Part shown: one piece after another, positions 11,946 through 24,654 of the stretch
Numbering within the stretch: position 1 is the stretch's first letter
Layout: the number at the start of each line of letters is the position of its first letter
From: Prosapia bicincta
Lineage: Eukaryota > Arthropoda > Insecta > Hemiptera > Cercopidae
Length of the DNA: 64,000 bases
Assembly (NCBI GenBank): GCA_036971475.1
Contig: JBAIZL010000001.1
Location: forward strand, 107,423,850 to 107,487,849
Direction: 5' to 3'
Notes under the pieces: generated by a model
Database searches by the model: none
What the model saw: only the letters and a program-made list of their open reading frames with translations
Told to the model about the DNA's origin: nothing
Program-made: the position numbers and the translations under genes

Positions 11946-12729
11946 TTGGTTATGTTTATTTCAAACTTCAAGTCCATTATTTACCATCTTTTTCAGATTC
12001 TTATGCACTGGATTTCAATCATAAATTAGAGAAAGAACTCTGCGTTGCTTGTTTTTTCTCTTTCTTAGTGTACTCATCTGATTCTGGTGCTCCTTTGTTT
12101 TTTCAATAATTATCTGTCTTTTGGGACTCTAGATCTTGATATTATAGGATCATTTTGTTTAAAACTATATTGATGTGGGTATGTCATTATGTTACTGCAC
12201 CAACAGTTTTCAACCTATAGCCATCTGTAGTTATTTAACTTTGCCAAAATGTTTATCACTTTATATAAATTTTGACGTTTTGCTGTTATTATCCCCCACA
12301 TCTATGGCATCCACTGTCCACATGCCTAAGGACATGTGAACTTATTTAAAGTAAGTGAAACTCTGTTTTTTATAATCCACATATTGCACTCAAATGTAAA
12401 TAATTTAATTCGTGTTGCTTCTTCGTAGAAAACTATACTTAATTAATTTTATTTTTAGGATCTATGTCTCAGAAGGTACTAAATGAAGTTAGATCTAAGA
12501 ATTTGCTGTTATATCTACCCTCAACAATTTGATTAAGTTTTTGGAAAACTACCAGAGGCAAAGAAAATTTGTTTAACTCCATAAGACATATCAAATTTCC
12601 TTTTTAAATAAAATACTGCTTGTCAAATCAATAAATCAATTAGCTGTAACTTGTGTTAATTCAATATGTTAAAAAGTTATTTAAATTTAAAGGATATGAG
12701 AACTCTCTCACTCTATCTCTCTCTCTTTC

Positions 12730-14278
<1,549 letters not shown>

Positions 14279-14287
14279 ATGTCCCCT
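14279..14287 (-). promoter_or_regulatory. Polypurine-tract candidate
   Basis: On the minus strand AGGGGACAT abuts the start of the 3' LTR (TGTAAC). This is the position where plus-strand synthesis is primed in LTR retrotransposons. Confidence 0.45.
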
Positions 14288-15339
14288 AATTTAATTTAAA
14301 CAAAAAAAAATAATCGTAATATCTACATTACACATTTTTTTTACATTTTACAAGCTTGCTTAAATATACATATTTTTTTTTTAAATTAAATTTAAATTTA
14401 CATTTATTTCCTACTTGTACATTTTATTTAATAACTACCTGAACACATTTTTATTGAGTACGTTATACCTCAACACTTTGGCTAACTTATTGTCCATTGT
14501 CTTTACCACTTTTATAACTGTCCACTTAAAAGTCATTTATACCTTCATCTGTCCACTTTCGTCCATTTATACTTAATTCTATAATACAATTTTATCTTAA
14601 CTCTTTACCAATCAAATACTGAGCTGAAAACTTCAAGCTACTTGTCTTACATGGTTTATACTAGTTTAAAACTCGCATAATACTATTTCATTAATTTTAT
14701 ATGTTGTTATTTATTATTCTATTTACTATCTCTTTTTTCGCATCCTCCCAACTATTCATCATAAATTTTTTTTTTCAATTAAAATTAATTTGTCTTAACC
14801 TTGCCTCAACCTCACTTCAGTTATAAATCTATCACTCTATCTGAACACAACTATATTAAATTTAACCCCAATTTCATATTACTATTATTTTATTATTATT
14901 ATTATTATTATTTTTTTAAACTCTTTATTATACTATATACTTTGTTATATATATATATGACGGTAATTCACCTTACCTCCACTTTTTAACGTAGACATTT
15001 ATTTTATTTTAACATATTTTCGACGACATCAACATCATTAACACCCTTATTCACGTAGACATTTATTTTATTTCACATATTATCGACGTTATTTATATAA
15101 TTCATTTTATTTTCAAATTCCCCTTTTTCCAAATTATATTTCCCCTTTTTATATTGTTATGCTCATCCAGTTCAATTATTTTCTTATATCATTTCAGTTT
15201 ATTTTGTATGAAGTTTAACATCTAATATTTTCAAAGGTTGCAATTTCATATACTCTATTTGATCATATCTATAGTTCCTTCGATTACACTATCCCTATAT
15301 CAACGAATATAAATTTTGTTTTAATACTTATATATATCA

Positions 15340-15560
15340 ACGCAGATTCTCCCTTACAATACGACGAAGTTTAAATACACAATTACCATATTTTTATTAC
15401 AACGATGCTTTAATATTTATTATCATAGATTCATATTTCTTTTATAATATATAATATATACGACGAAGTTCCATTATTTATCAACGCAGATTCTTCCTTA
15501 CAATACGACGAAGTTTAAATATACATAATTTTATCTTTATTCGACGAAGTTTCTAATAAA
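15340..15560. repeat. Imperfect internal tandem repeats (CGACGAAGTT)
   Basis: TATCAACGCAGATTCT followed by CCTTACAATACGACGAAG appears twice (near 15345 and 15478), with further CGACGAAGTT copies near 15460 and 15540. Related GTAGACATTTATTTTATTT repeats lie near 14990-15070. They fill the non-coding interior where polymerase genes would be in a complete element. Confidence 0.7.
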
Positions 15561-15689
15561 TTATCATAGATATAGTTACCATCCCTTACAACTTATCTCC
15601 TGCTAACGTTTTCATATACACATAATCACCTAGAGTTTATTCATATTGCTTCCTTCACCTATATTTAATATCTCCCTTCCTATTTTATT

Positions 15690-16066
15690 ATTATTTTCCT
15701 TTTCCAGTTCTCCTTGATACATGTCATTTTACTGCCTGTGTCTATTAATGCCTGTAAACTTGTTTCCTCTATTTAATTTCTATTCCTGGGTTTCCTATGG
15801 TCTTAGTATTCCGATTGACTGTGGGCAAGCTGCTCTTTTCTTGTCCCCACGCCTGTCCTTGCCTTAACACCGTTTACATCTCCATTGTATCTTTCATCTG
15901 CTTCATAAGTTCTATTTTCTGTGTTTCTCTCATATTTAAATTCCATTTCCCATTTTCCAAACTTGAGTTGTGCCTCCACATCCATTAACATATCCGTACC
16001 TATGATCATTTCTCTCAACAAGCTTTGTACCACTATGCATTGAAACGGATATTTAACTCCTTCCAT
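15690..16066 (-). pseudogene. Retroelement aspartic-protease fragments in scrambled order
   Basis: One piece (minus strand, 16066-15803) reads YPFQCIVVQSLLREMIIGTD then MLMDVEAQLKFGKWEMEF. This matches the C-terminal half of a Gypsy-type protease with its IIGTD block. Further along the minus strand, near 15735-15750, a second piece reads LQALIDTGSKMTC, with the DTGS catalytic triplet that should come first. The catalytic half therefore lies 3' of the flap and C-terminal half, opposite to normal. A stop and possible frame change lie between them. Rearrangement or template switching during reverse transcription could explain the order. Confidence 0.55.
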
Positions 16067-16298
16067 TTCTCCTATTTTCCTCCCTAATTTCCTCTTTTAT
16101 GGATTTCAAATCCTCCTTCATTTCTTTTAAGAAGTTTGCATTAATTTTTATTAGAGTTCTCATCATTTCCCTCAAATCTTCATTCTCATCATTTCCCCAT
16201 TTTTTTTGTTGGGTTTGCATAGGTAGTAGTCCCCTAGCTTCTTCTACCTCAATGTTTCCTATTGGCATATCTGTGCCTTCCATTTTTATTTCTTTCAT
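16053..16298 (-). CDS. Gag-like fragment with coiled coil
   Basis: A roughly 80-codon minus-strand frame starts close to the primer-binding site, where gag is expected. The usable ATG is at 16298 (MKEIKMEG). The second half, with LIKINANFLKEMKEDLKSIK, is a charged coiled-coil-like helix of the kind seen at the N terminus of some Gypsy gag proteins. There is no zinc knuckle. It ends where the protease-like piece begins, overlapping in another frame by about 14 bases. The assignment rests on position and composition and not on a diagnostic motif. Confidence 0.45.
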   Translation of the reverse strand: MKEIKMEGTDMPIGNIEVEEARGLLPMQTQQKKWGNDENEDLREMMRTLIKINANFLKEMKEDLKSIKEEIREENRRNGRS

Positions 16299-16634
16299 TT
16301 CCAAAATTGTCCCTTTTTCCTAGTCCCCTACAACTACCAGCTCGCCTATATTTTTTCTTTTTTAGCTGTAAGTAAACTTATTATACACATAAACCATTTT
16401 TATATATACTATAAACCTAGCCTTGATTCGATTCAACTCAGTGTTTAATTTTACAAAATTTTGTCTAAATCTATTTCCAGTTCAAATGGTTTTCATATAA
16501 AAAGTTCTAAATTAATTTTGATTCAAAATCCCTCTAAATAAATTTTTTTTCTTATTATAAGATATTTTATTTCTTATTAAAAACACAAACTCCTGAATAA
16601 TTTATTCTTTATTATTATTTTTCTAATAATCGTA

Positions 16635-16652
16635 CCCCACGTTGGTGTGCCA
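16635..16652 (-). promoter_or_regulatory. Primer-binding-site candidate (tRNA-Lys type)
   Basis: TGGCACACCAACGTGGGG lies two bases inside the 5' LTR on the minus strand. It is close to the TGGCGCCCAACGTGGGG complement of tRNA-Lys, differing by a small indel and substitution. It sets the element's orientation. Confidence 0.6.
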
Positions 16653-16654
16653 AA

Positions 16655-18068
16655 TGTAATATAATTATAAAACAGACGCAACGGGGTTTATATTATTAAA
16701 TATTTTATTTAAATGAAGATATTTTATTTCTAGTTAAAACACAAACAACTCAGGAACAATTCATTATTCTTTATTATAACATTTCTTTTTCAACATTTAA
16801 AACAATAACACAAAACAAAACTTTACAAATTAACAATTTTTAACAAAATATACTAAAATTCGATTCTTTAAATTTGAGTTACAAGGTTTTTATACCCTTG
16901 GCTAGTTTAAGATCTCTTGATATCTCGGGGTTATAACATGGGCTATATTTTTTTTTAATTCTTAGGTTAATTAAATAAATTTTGAACAAACAATATTAAA
17001 TTTTGAAAATGCAAAAAGGCCAAACTATTTGAACTGGATTATTTCGAACTATTAATTAACTATAAGATATCCTAATATACAAATTTAAACTTCTCTATTA
17101 TCTTAAAAGTCCACTAAAGTTATTTTATAGCGCTATTACTCAACTTAATAAATATCAAAATTTTGCTGGTCGCTTACGTAAATTCCCGTTCTCTCCAATT
17201 AAACAATTCACACACTTAAATCCGTTTTAGTTCTTTCAAATTATATTTTCACTGTATTAACTCTTTCAATTTTCTTATTCCTGTTTAATCTTGCCAAGTT
17301 TACTCACAAAACTGTATAATTTAGACGAACTCTTTCCAAATAAATAGAATTTTGACTGGTCCTGGCAGGTCCCATCTTAAAGCGTCACCCACGCCATCCA
17401 ACTCAACTCTAACTACGCGTCCTTCTATTTTCTTTTAAAAATCTTACAAATATGGCGGCTTTCTTCTTCAAAAAAAACACATATGGGTTATAATTTAGTT
17501 CGATTTCTTTCCACTAGACTTTCACACATGTTTTTACAGCTGTTAATGTCAACGAACTATTTTCACCAGTTTTAATCTTGTTAACTTTGGTTGAAACTTA
17601 CTGTTTTAATTTTCCGATCCTTAATAAAGTTTCCAGTGTTTATTTTATTAATATTATTAGTGTGTGAAGTGTCTTTGTGTTTTACTTTTGTGATATTTCC
17701 GAATTGTGTGTGTTTTGCTTGGTCTTTCATAAACATAACCTTACATTGTTTACAATCGTTTTTTCACTTTTTTCTTCAAGTAATTACTTAGGCCCTATGT
17801 TACTACAGTTTACAAATTTGTTTACACATAACTATTATTAGATTATCTTATTTTAATTTATGTGTTAGGTTATTTGATATAACAAATTTCCTAACACATT
17901 TCCAGTTCAAAAACCTTGTTTACAATTCCTAGGCTTTTACCAGAATTTAAGTTTCATTTAACCTAACCAATATCTTAATGAATTTCTGTTTAAATTTTGT
18001 ATGAGTTATTTCTAATTTATTTTCCAATTCTTAAATAATATTATATAGCCCATTCTATAAATGTTACA
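16655..18068 (-). repeat. LTR (5' LTR in element orientation)
   Basis: A 1,414-bp terminal repeat, offset exactly 3,790 bp from its partner and flanked on the right by AT microsatellite sequence. Promoter and polyadenylation signals should lie inside, but I could not place them with confidence. Confidence 0.95.
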
Positions 18069-18084
18069 ATATATATATATATAT

Positions 18085-18298
18085 AAAGAACAAAAGTCAA
18101 AATACAAATACAAAAATTATATTTAAATTTACAATTCAAAGCTTTTCGTTGGCTAACAGTACCAACATCATCAGGAATATTAAACAATATTTGAATTGTT
18201 TAATATTTCTGATGATGTTGGTACTGTTAGCCAACGAAAAGCTTTGAATTGTAAATTCAAATATAATTCTTGTATTTGTATTTTGACTTTTGTTCTTT
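18085..18298. repeat. Long palindrome 1 with hammerhead-like core
   Basis: Arms of about 100 bp (starting AAAGAACAAAAGTC and ending GACTTTTGTTCTTT) fold with roughly three mismatches around a small loop near 18190. Each arm has CTGATGA (plus strand 18209-18215), a GTTGG/CCAAC stem, and GAAA (18236-18239), which is the catalytic-core layout of a hammerhead ribozyme. A TTTGAAT/ATTCAAA hairpin follows where stem III should be, though the bases next to GAAA do not pair fully. AT microsatellite lies on both sides. Confidence 0.85.
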
Positions 18299-18325
18299 CT
18301 TAATACACAAGAAAACATATTGCGA

Positions 18326-18328
<3 letters not shown>

Positions 18329-18410
<82 letters not shown>
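18329..18410. repeat. TA microsatellite between palindromes
   Basis: An uninterrupted (TA)n tract joins palindrome 1 to palindrome 2. It is preceded by a TTAATACACAAGAA...ATTGCGATATTTA block that also follows palindrome 2. Confidence 0.97.
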
Positions 18411-18414
<4 letters not shown>

Positions 18415-18625
18415 AACCAAGTCAAAATACAAATACAAGAATTATAATTGAATTTACAATTCAAAGCTTTTCATTGGCTAACAGTACCAACATCATCAGT
18501 AATATTAAACCATTGGTGGAATATTGTTTAATATTCCTGATGATGTTGGTACTGTTAGCCAATGAAAAGCTTTGAATTGTAAATTCAATTATAATTCTTG
18601 TATTTGTATTTTGACTTGGTTCTTT
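18411..18625. repeat. Long palindrome 2 with hammerhead-like core
   Basis: It has the same design as palindrome 1, followed by the same ACACAAGAA...GCGATATTTA(TA)n block, so the two form a direct tandem of palindromes. Its arms share variants with each other that palindrome 1 lacks: AAAGAACCAAGTC ends, and a CATTGG/CCAATG stem in place of CGTTGG/CCAACG. The hammerhead-like CTGATGA and GAAA are kept in the right arm near 18538-18577. Confidence 0.85.
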
Positions 18626-18679
18626 ATTAATACACAAGAATACATATTGCGATATTTATATATATATATATATATAAAA

Positions 18680-19440
18680 AGCTGTGGACTTTATAAAGTA
18701 TAAAAAAATTCATGAACAGAGAATCTTATTCTACATGTGGATTTCTTATTCTATCAAATTACAAACAGCTTTTTAAAAATTTTTTACATTAAATTGTCAC
18801 TATCTCATATAAACATCTATTAAAATGTCCCAACTTCAAAACTTTCAACATTTGTCAAATGCTCATAATCAGTTAAAAAAATGAAATAGTTTTCAAGAGA
18901 TGTAGTAACAAATCAGAAATTTATTTGTGTTTTTAGCTAATAAACTGTAATATCTACAATGTTGTAATTTTTATTATAATAAATCAAACACATTCCTCCA
19001 TTAGTTCAGACACTTTAAATTAACATTAGTGGTTAAAATTTAAACATCCTGAATCATAAAAACTTTCTGTTGAGTTGTTCATCTGTAGGTTTTTTTATAT
19101 CACTTTACATTTAATAGAATAAAACTAAGCAAAACCACTTCTTATTGATATTTTTAGCATATACTTTTCACACTGGCCAGGGTATTGCTCAATGCTGTGA
19201 GTTCCATTTTAAATCTGTTGAACAGCTCTACATAAGCTTCCTAGACAATACTAGACAACTCTTACACCAATTTCCTATGGCATAAGAAATTTATATAAGT
19301 ATAACATAAAAGGTTTTAAATAAAAGAAAAAGTCATTTGTGGTATAGAGGTTTCATTTATTTAAATTAAACATTACACCACAGTTGTTTTATACAGTTAT
19401 ACTATATATTAGTGAACATATCTAATTTTATCTCAACTAT
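18680..19440. other. AT-rich stretch without recognisable genes
   Basis: No coding pieces or repeat termini were recognised in this interval. Confidence 0.5.
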
Positions 19441-19460
19441 AAACTGACCAAATGTAAAAT

Positions 19461-19560
19461 GTGAAAATATCAGTAAGTAGTGGTATAGTTCCTTACGTCA
19501 CATTGTATAACAAATATAACTTATTCAAAGATTTAAAAAAAAAATACAGAATATGGTGTG
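19461..19560 (+). repeat. PLE tail-like fragment (AGTAAGTAGTGGT block)
   Basis: It contains ATATCAGTAAGTAGTGGT, shared with the tails at 30390 and 50800. A short open frame here (KISVSSG...) is similar in the same way to one at 50716-50937. Only the tail block is visible. Confidence 0.45.
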
Positions 19561-19679
19561 TAGGCCCACTTTTTAAATCATTAACTAAATGTCAAATATG
19601 CTGGTTGAGTTCTAAATACTGCCATAGTATATGCAACAATTTTAACAATTATTAGCTTACAATAAATAGTTCCTTCGTG

Positions 19680-20713
19680 TGTTGCCGTGGCAACTGTAAA
19701 TACCTTGATATCTTTTAAAGTTTTTTTTCAACAAGTTTTTCAACATATTTCATTTTGTTTCTTTATTTCGATTTTCTCAACTGTTAAATCTATTGCAGTT
19801 AGAAAGTCAACTGTTTATTTATAAAATTGACATTAAAATGTTTTGGATATTATATATTTATAGACATGTATACAAATTTCAAAGGTTATACAACAACGAC
19901 ATTATAACAGACTAATTTGGGCTCAGGGTTGTTCTTTTTAATGATAGACCATTATAAAGCAAAATATTAAAACTTGAAGTAGGCTCAGTTATAATGGAAA
20001 TAAAATGAGGGAAACTGTAAAGTGTTAATAATAAGAAATAAACTAATTAAAAACATGTGTAAGTTTTATTTAGAGTCATTAAAAATCAGTTATACCTGTT
20101 GTTACTATAATGAAAAAATTCAATGGCAGTGCTAGAATTTGTTTTCTAAGTTTACTTAAGAATTGAGTTTACTTCAGATTGATATTGAAAGAGTATTAAT
20201 TTCAGTTTTAGGAACAGATATCACATTTCGAGCCAGTAATCTTCTGTTTAGGGCAGAGTGTATATTTGCTTAGAAAATATTTGTCAACACTTGATGTCAG
20301 TATTATAAATGTTAGTGATATGCCTACATTTATTACAGTTATTTTGCATAAATTTTAAGTGTAATGATGCTTAACATAAAGGTATAAATGACTGTCTCTG
20401 ATAATAAGCAGCTGATTAGGTATTCTGCATGGCTCTGGATGTTTAAATGTGTAGCAGATGGTGTGATATATCTTCTAAATACTGTCCTTTATAAGTGATG
20501 TCTGGTTTAATTAAATAGGTGTTTTTTTATAATGAGTTTCTCTAGAAATCGTATTTTCATATTAATTATTGAACATTATATTTGCACTATTCTTTTACTA
20601 TCTGAAATCTAGGGTTTATCCAATTAACCGACATATTGGATAAGAGGTCTGTTCTTGAAACCTCTTATTCAAGAGATTTCTATAATGTTTAAGTGAGTAA
20701 TAAAATGTATTCC
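19680..20713. other. AT-rich stretch without recognisable genes
   Basis: Near 20605-20655 a sequence with ATCCAATTAACCGACATATT followed by GGATAAGAGG recalls pogo-type termini, but it is too short to assign. Confidence 0.45.
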
Positions 20714-20844
20714 GGCTGTGAAGTATTGTTAAGATAAGGTGGTAAATACTTTAAAGGCCAGTTTTCTATAAAGTAGTTAAAAAGGGCATGTGATTTGTAA
20801 TAAGTATTTGGTAGAGATTCTCTTTCAATAACTCTAACCTATCT
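20714..20844 (+). repeat. 131-bp direct repeat, copy 1
   Basis: It starts GGCTGTGAAGTATTGTTAAG and ends CTAACCTATCT. The second copy is 873 bp downstream and differs at one position that I could see. The intervening 742 bp is unique. Confidence 0.95.
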
Positions 20845-21586
20845 CTAGCCTATCTAATTCATATGAATGTTTCTAACAGTTTTACTAATTGTTCTTTTTC
20901 TTCTTTCTTTTTAAATTTCTCACAAAATCGAAATCATTTTCTTTCTCTATTTAATCTTTATACATATATTAATGTATTTTAACAGATGAATATTTAATAT
21001 TATTACGAATTTTAAATAATAATGTTTTTGTTTGTGTTTAGTTAACACATTATTTTTGTACGGACAAGTGATTAAAATTTAAAACAATTTGGAAGAGAGG
21101 GCATGATAAAGGACAGTGACAACAGAACGGAACATGAGTTCAAACTCTGAAGGCTAAATACAAAAACCTGTAAATATTCGTTTTAGAAGTAAAATGACTC
21201 TGAAATCATATTGGGAGCACTTCAGGGACATATTTTTACTATGTCAAGGAAAAATTCAAAGAAAACATATCATTTAGGTAATTTCTTCCAGATGGCTTCC
21301 TCTTGACTAGATGACACCTTTCATTTCAACTATCACTGTTTTAATTTTAAAAGTAATTGAAAAATGGTGGATTTTGTTGTCTATGGTGATTGGCAAAACT
21401 TTCATTAAAAAAAAATTATTTTTCTTGTCGATAAACCAAATTTGGTTATCATGGCCAAAGAAAATGTTTACATTTGAACCTAAATTAATGACTTGTGAAA
21501 CTTATAACTGTAAGTAAATTCATAAAAAACAATTTGAGACATAACATCTTTGATGCCACTAACTAAACTTTATCAGTGTCTAGATT

Positions 21587-21717
21587 GGCTGTGAAGTATT
21601 GTTAAGATAAGGTGGTAAATACTTTAAAGGCCAGTTTTCTATAAAGTAGTTAAAAAGTGCATGTGATTTGTAATAAGTATTTGGTAGAGATTCTCTTTCA
21701 ATAACTCTAACCTATCT
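21587..21717 (+). repeat. 131-bp direct repeat, copy 2
   Basis: The second copy, with AAAAAGTGCATG in place of AAAAAGGGCATG. Both edges are abrupt, which suggests a local segmental duplication and not two old insertions of a family. Confidence 0.95.
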
Positions 21718-22620
21718 GTCAAAATATTACACATGATCTACAGCCCACAATCTGTACAGTGCACTCTGCACGCCTAATTTTATATTTCTTCTCTTTTATG
21801 ATGTATGTTCTATGTAACTCAATTCAGTGCCGACTATACTCAACAAGCATGTAACTTGGTACTAATTTTTTCCCAGTAATATTAAGCAATCACTCAGACA
21901 AGGCACACGTCTCTCTTCTTATCTTGGTTTTCTCCATTTTGGCTCATTTGTGCATTCTGTTTTATTGGTTTTGGTACTTACAAAACCTTCCTCAAATAAG
22001 TGCTGAGATCTTCCACAAATCAAAGAGCTATCTATTTTATCAAATTTACCTAATTATTAACTTCACATTTCTCATTATTTTCTCATTAAACGTTATTCAA
22101 CCACAAGTGTTAGCTAGTCCGTGATCAACTACTAATGAAACTTTTGTTAATGAAACTTTTGAATAATTTATTCTTTTGGTGAACATTTGAACTTACTTAA
22201 TTGAAAGTGTTTTTAGTAAACTGTTATATAGGAAAAGTGGTGTGAACACCGGACGTCTTCAACTACACCTGTGAAGAACACTTTATTCAATGTAAGTGAG
22301 TGTTTTAGCAACTTTTTCATTATTCAAACGATTTTCATAAACTCTTTGTTAAATTATAAACTCAAGGTATAAACTAACAGACTTGCCTTTAAATTTATCT
22401 GTGTAGTCCTTCAGAAATATTATTTCACTGTCTGCCAAACTCAAGGATTGAACTCCACTTAAGTTTACTCATTCTATGTGTTTTGGTATGTTGGTAAAAT
22501 TCACATTTCTGTAAAATCTTTAAATGTGGTCTTTTTTTGTTGATGTATAGAATTTCAATAAAAAAATTCAGATGAAGAATGTACACAGTTGATATTTCTT
22601 GTTTCTAATATGCGGTTAGC
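21718..22620. other. AT-rich stretch without recognisable genes
   Basis: A 66-codon hydrophobic frame at 21924-22124 has no recognisable domain and no splice context. Confidence 0.45.
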
Positions 22621-23288
22621 AAAAGATGTTGAGGGTAGTTTTTTTGTGTAGAATGTTTTGTTATTGTGAGGTTGAAGAAATTTGTGAAAGCTACCAATCA
22701 CTAGCATCCTCAATGAAAAATTCCTACAGGACATTGAAAAACACAGATCCTCTCAAACAACAAACATACAAAATAATTTACTTGTCCACGTATGTCAAAG
22801 ACTGGAAACTAAATAGTGGCAAAACTAATGAATGCAAAAAAACTCCTACTGCACATGAACAAACTTCACCATGAAGCTTCACTTTACCTCAGAATTTGAG
22901 AATGGCTAATCCTAAAATTTCCTCGTCTTTACTATAACACACAAAAAGTAGAAGCTCTCCATAAAAACTAACTATCAACATATAAAACACAAAAGACAAA
23001 CAAAAATAACACCATAGATCGCAAAAGTTATTACAGTTATATACATACAAAACCCCAAATAAGATTACTCAAAAATTTTAAAAAAGTAAAAGACAGCATT
23101 TAAAACTAACAACAAACTACAACACAACATTAAACACAACACAAAGAAACAAACACCAGGAATATACAAACTGAACTATGCTGACCGTAATAAAGCTTAC
23201 ATTGGACAAACGAGGCCTAGCTTTTTCGAAGAGCACATATATACTTTATTAAATATAACACTGACCAATTTTAGTCAATCACAAAATA

Positions 23289-24348
23289 CGAGGTGTGTTT
23301 TTAAAGTAAGGGCCGTTTGAAAATAAAAAAAAAGGAAATTTGCAAAAACTAATTTTATTTTCGGATTCTACATACTTTTATCTATTTTTCTACATAGTTT
23401 CCAAGTTTTTGTAAACACTTATCATATCGCACAACTAAATTTTGGAAACCTTCTTCATAAAAACTTGCCGCCTGCTGTGATAACTAAGAATTCATGGCCG
23501 TTTTCAATTAGTCGTCGTCGTCATAACGGCTGCTGCCCAAGTGATGTTTCAGCTGACGGAAGAGATGAAAATCGCTCGGAGCAATGTCAGGGCTGTAGGG
23601 TGGGTGGTCCAAAACTTCCCAGCCAAAAGAGTCCAATGTAGCTCGGGTCTGAGCGGCAGTGTGAGGCCTTGCATTATCGTGCAGAAACAAAATTCCTTTT
23701 GTGAACATGCCATGTCTCTTGTTTTGAATTGCTCTGCGCAGCTTCCTCAGGGTTTGGCAGTAGGCTCCTGCATTTATTGTCGTTCTTCATACCATAAAGT
23801 CGACCAGCAAAACACCATGCCTATCCCAAAACACGGACGCCATGATCTTGCGCTGTGACAAAGTCTGTTCGGCTCCAGTTACGATTCGACTCAGCATGTC
23901 GTCACCATTTTCGTCATAACGTGTCAGAAAATTCAAGGAACTCTTGAGGCTTTTTGTGTTTGTGCTCCTCCGTCAGAAGTTTAGGTACCTAACGCGAGCA
24001 CAGTTTCTTAAAGTTTAATTTGAAGTCTCGAACCCACTTACGCACTTTTCCTTCACACATGGCATTAGCACCGTAAACTTCAGAAATCTGTCGGTGAATT
24101 TCTGCAGCAGACATGTTTCTTGCCGACAAAAACCGTATCACCGAACGAACTTAGCAAAGGGGCGGGCGATTCGATAACCTTGAAAATTTTGGAAGCACAG
24201 AACACAATGCACAGGTTAGCTACACAGCTGTAACTGAGCGTAGTTGTTGCCAAGGCATACCGGGACGCAACGCAAGCGCTCGTTCCGGCGTGCACGCGAA
24301 CTATGAGGGAATATAAACAAACGGCCCTTAGTTTAAAAATACGCCTCT
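23289..24348 (-). mobile_element. Internally deleted mariner inserted in a PLE
   Basis: Imperfect terminal inverted repeats of about 30 bp (left CGAGGTGTGTTTTTAAAGTA, right on the minus strand AGAGGCGTATTTTTAAACTA) are bordered by TA on both sides (23287-23288 and 24349-24350). At 1,060 bp it is shorter than the usual 1.3 kb because part of the transposase gene is missing. Confidence 0.9.
23500..24114 (-). pseudogene. Mariner transposase pseudogene
   Basis: On the minus strand the N-terminal helix-turn-helix piece (SAAEIHRQISEVYGANAM, then GKVRKWVRDFK) starts at 24114. It joins abruptly to LCSR...VPKLLTEEHKH, so the middle of the DNA-binding half is deleted. The catalytic C-terminal half is well preserved: VFWDRHGVLLVDFM, then LFLHDNARPHTA, then HPPYSPDIAPSDFHLF at 23508-23708. 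These contain the second and third Asp of the DD34D triad. The segment that should hold the first Asp carries stops. Frameshifts occur between pieces, so no functional enzyme can be made. Confidence 0.85.
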
Positions 24349-24654
24349 TACAAATAAGTATTTGTATTTCATGGACATAACCATGAATATCTTCACACCA
24401 ACAAAAAATGTACCATATCTTAACATACTAAAACAATATGAAATTTACAAAAACATACCAAAGCACAAAATAAAAACAAATTCAATATAAGAAACAATAA
24501 CATCACATTCATTTTTTGACATAAATAACCAGGCTTTAAAAGAGGTGCTGCCTAGCTCAAAAAGCTCTTTATTGGCTAACTTAGACACTGATGATAGTTT
24601 GGTGTTACCAAAACTATTGTCACAAAACAAATCTCAAATAGAACAATATAAAAT

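Larger units (their letters stand above)
22870..24650 (+). pseudogene. PLE remnant with GIY-YIG endonuclease, interrupted by mariner
   Basis: The linker before the endonuclease (LPQNLRMANPKISSSLLYHT near 22882-22940) is followed by the GIY-YIG core GIYKLNYADRNKAYIGQT near 23159-23212 and RPSFFEEHIYTLL. The paired Cys found in other PLE copies read Tyr and Arg/Asn here. The reading breaks at a TA at 23287, where a mariner is inserted. It resumes after 24350 with the usual PLE C-terminal pattern (NVPYLNILKQYEIYKNIPKH). The tail ends with CTGATGA (24588-24594) and a TAGTTTTGG-type hairpin, as in other PLE terminal repeats. Frameshifts and stops make it inactive. Confidence 0.75.

Noticed and set aside
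18136..18575. Two open frames of about 100 codons through the palindromes
   Set aside because: They read through TA microsatellite and both arms of palindromes; the palindromic origin explains their mutual similarity.
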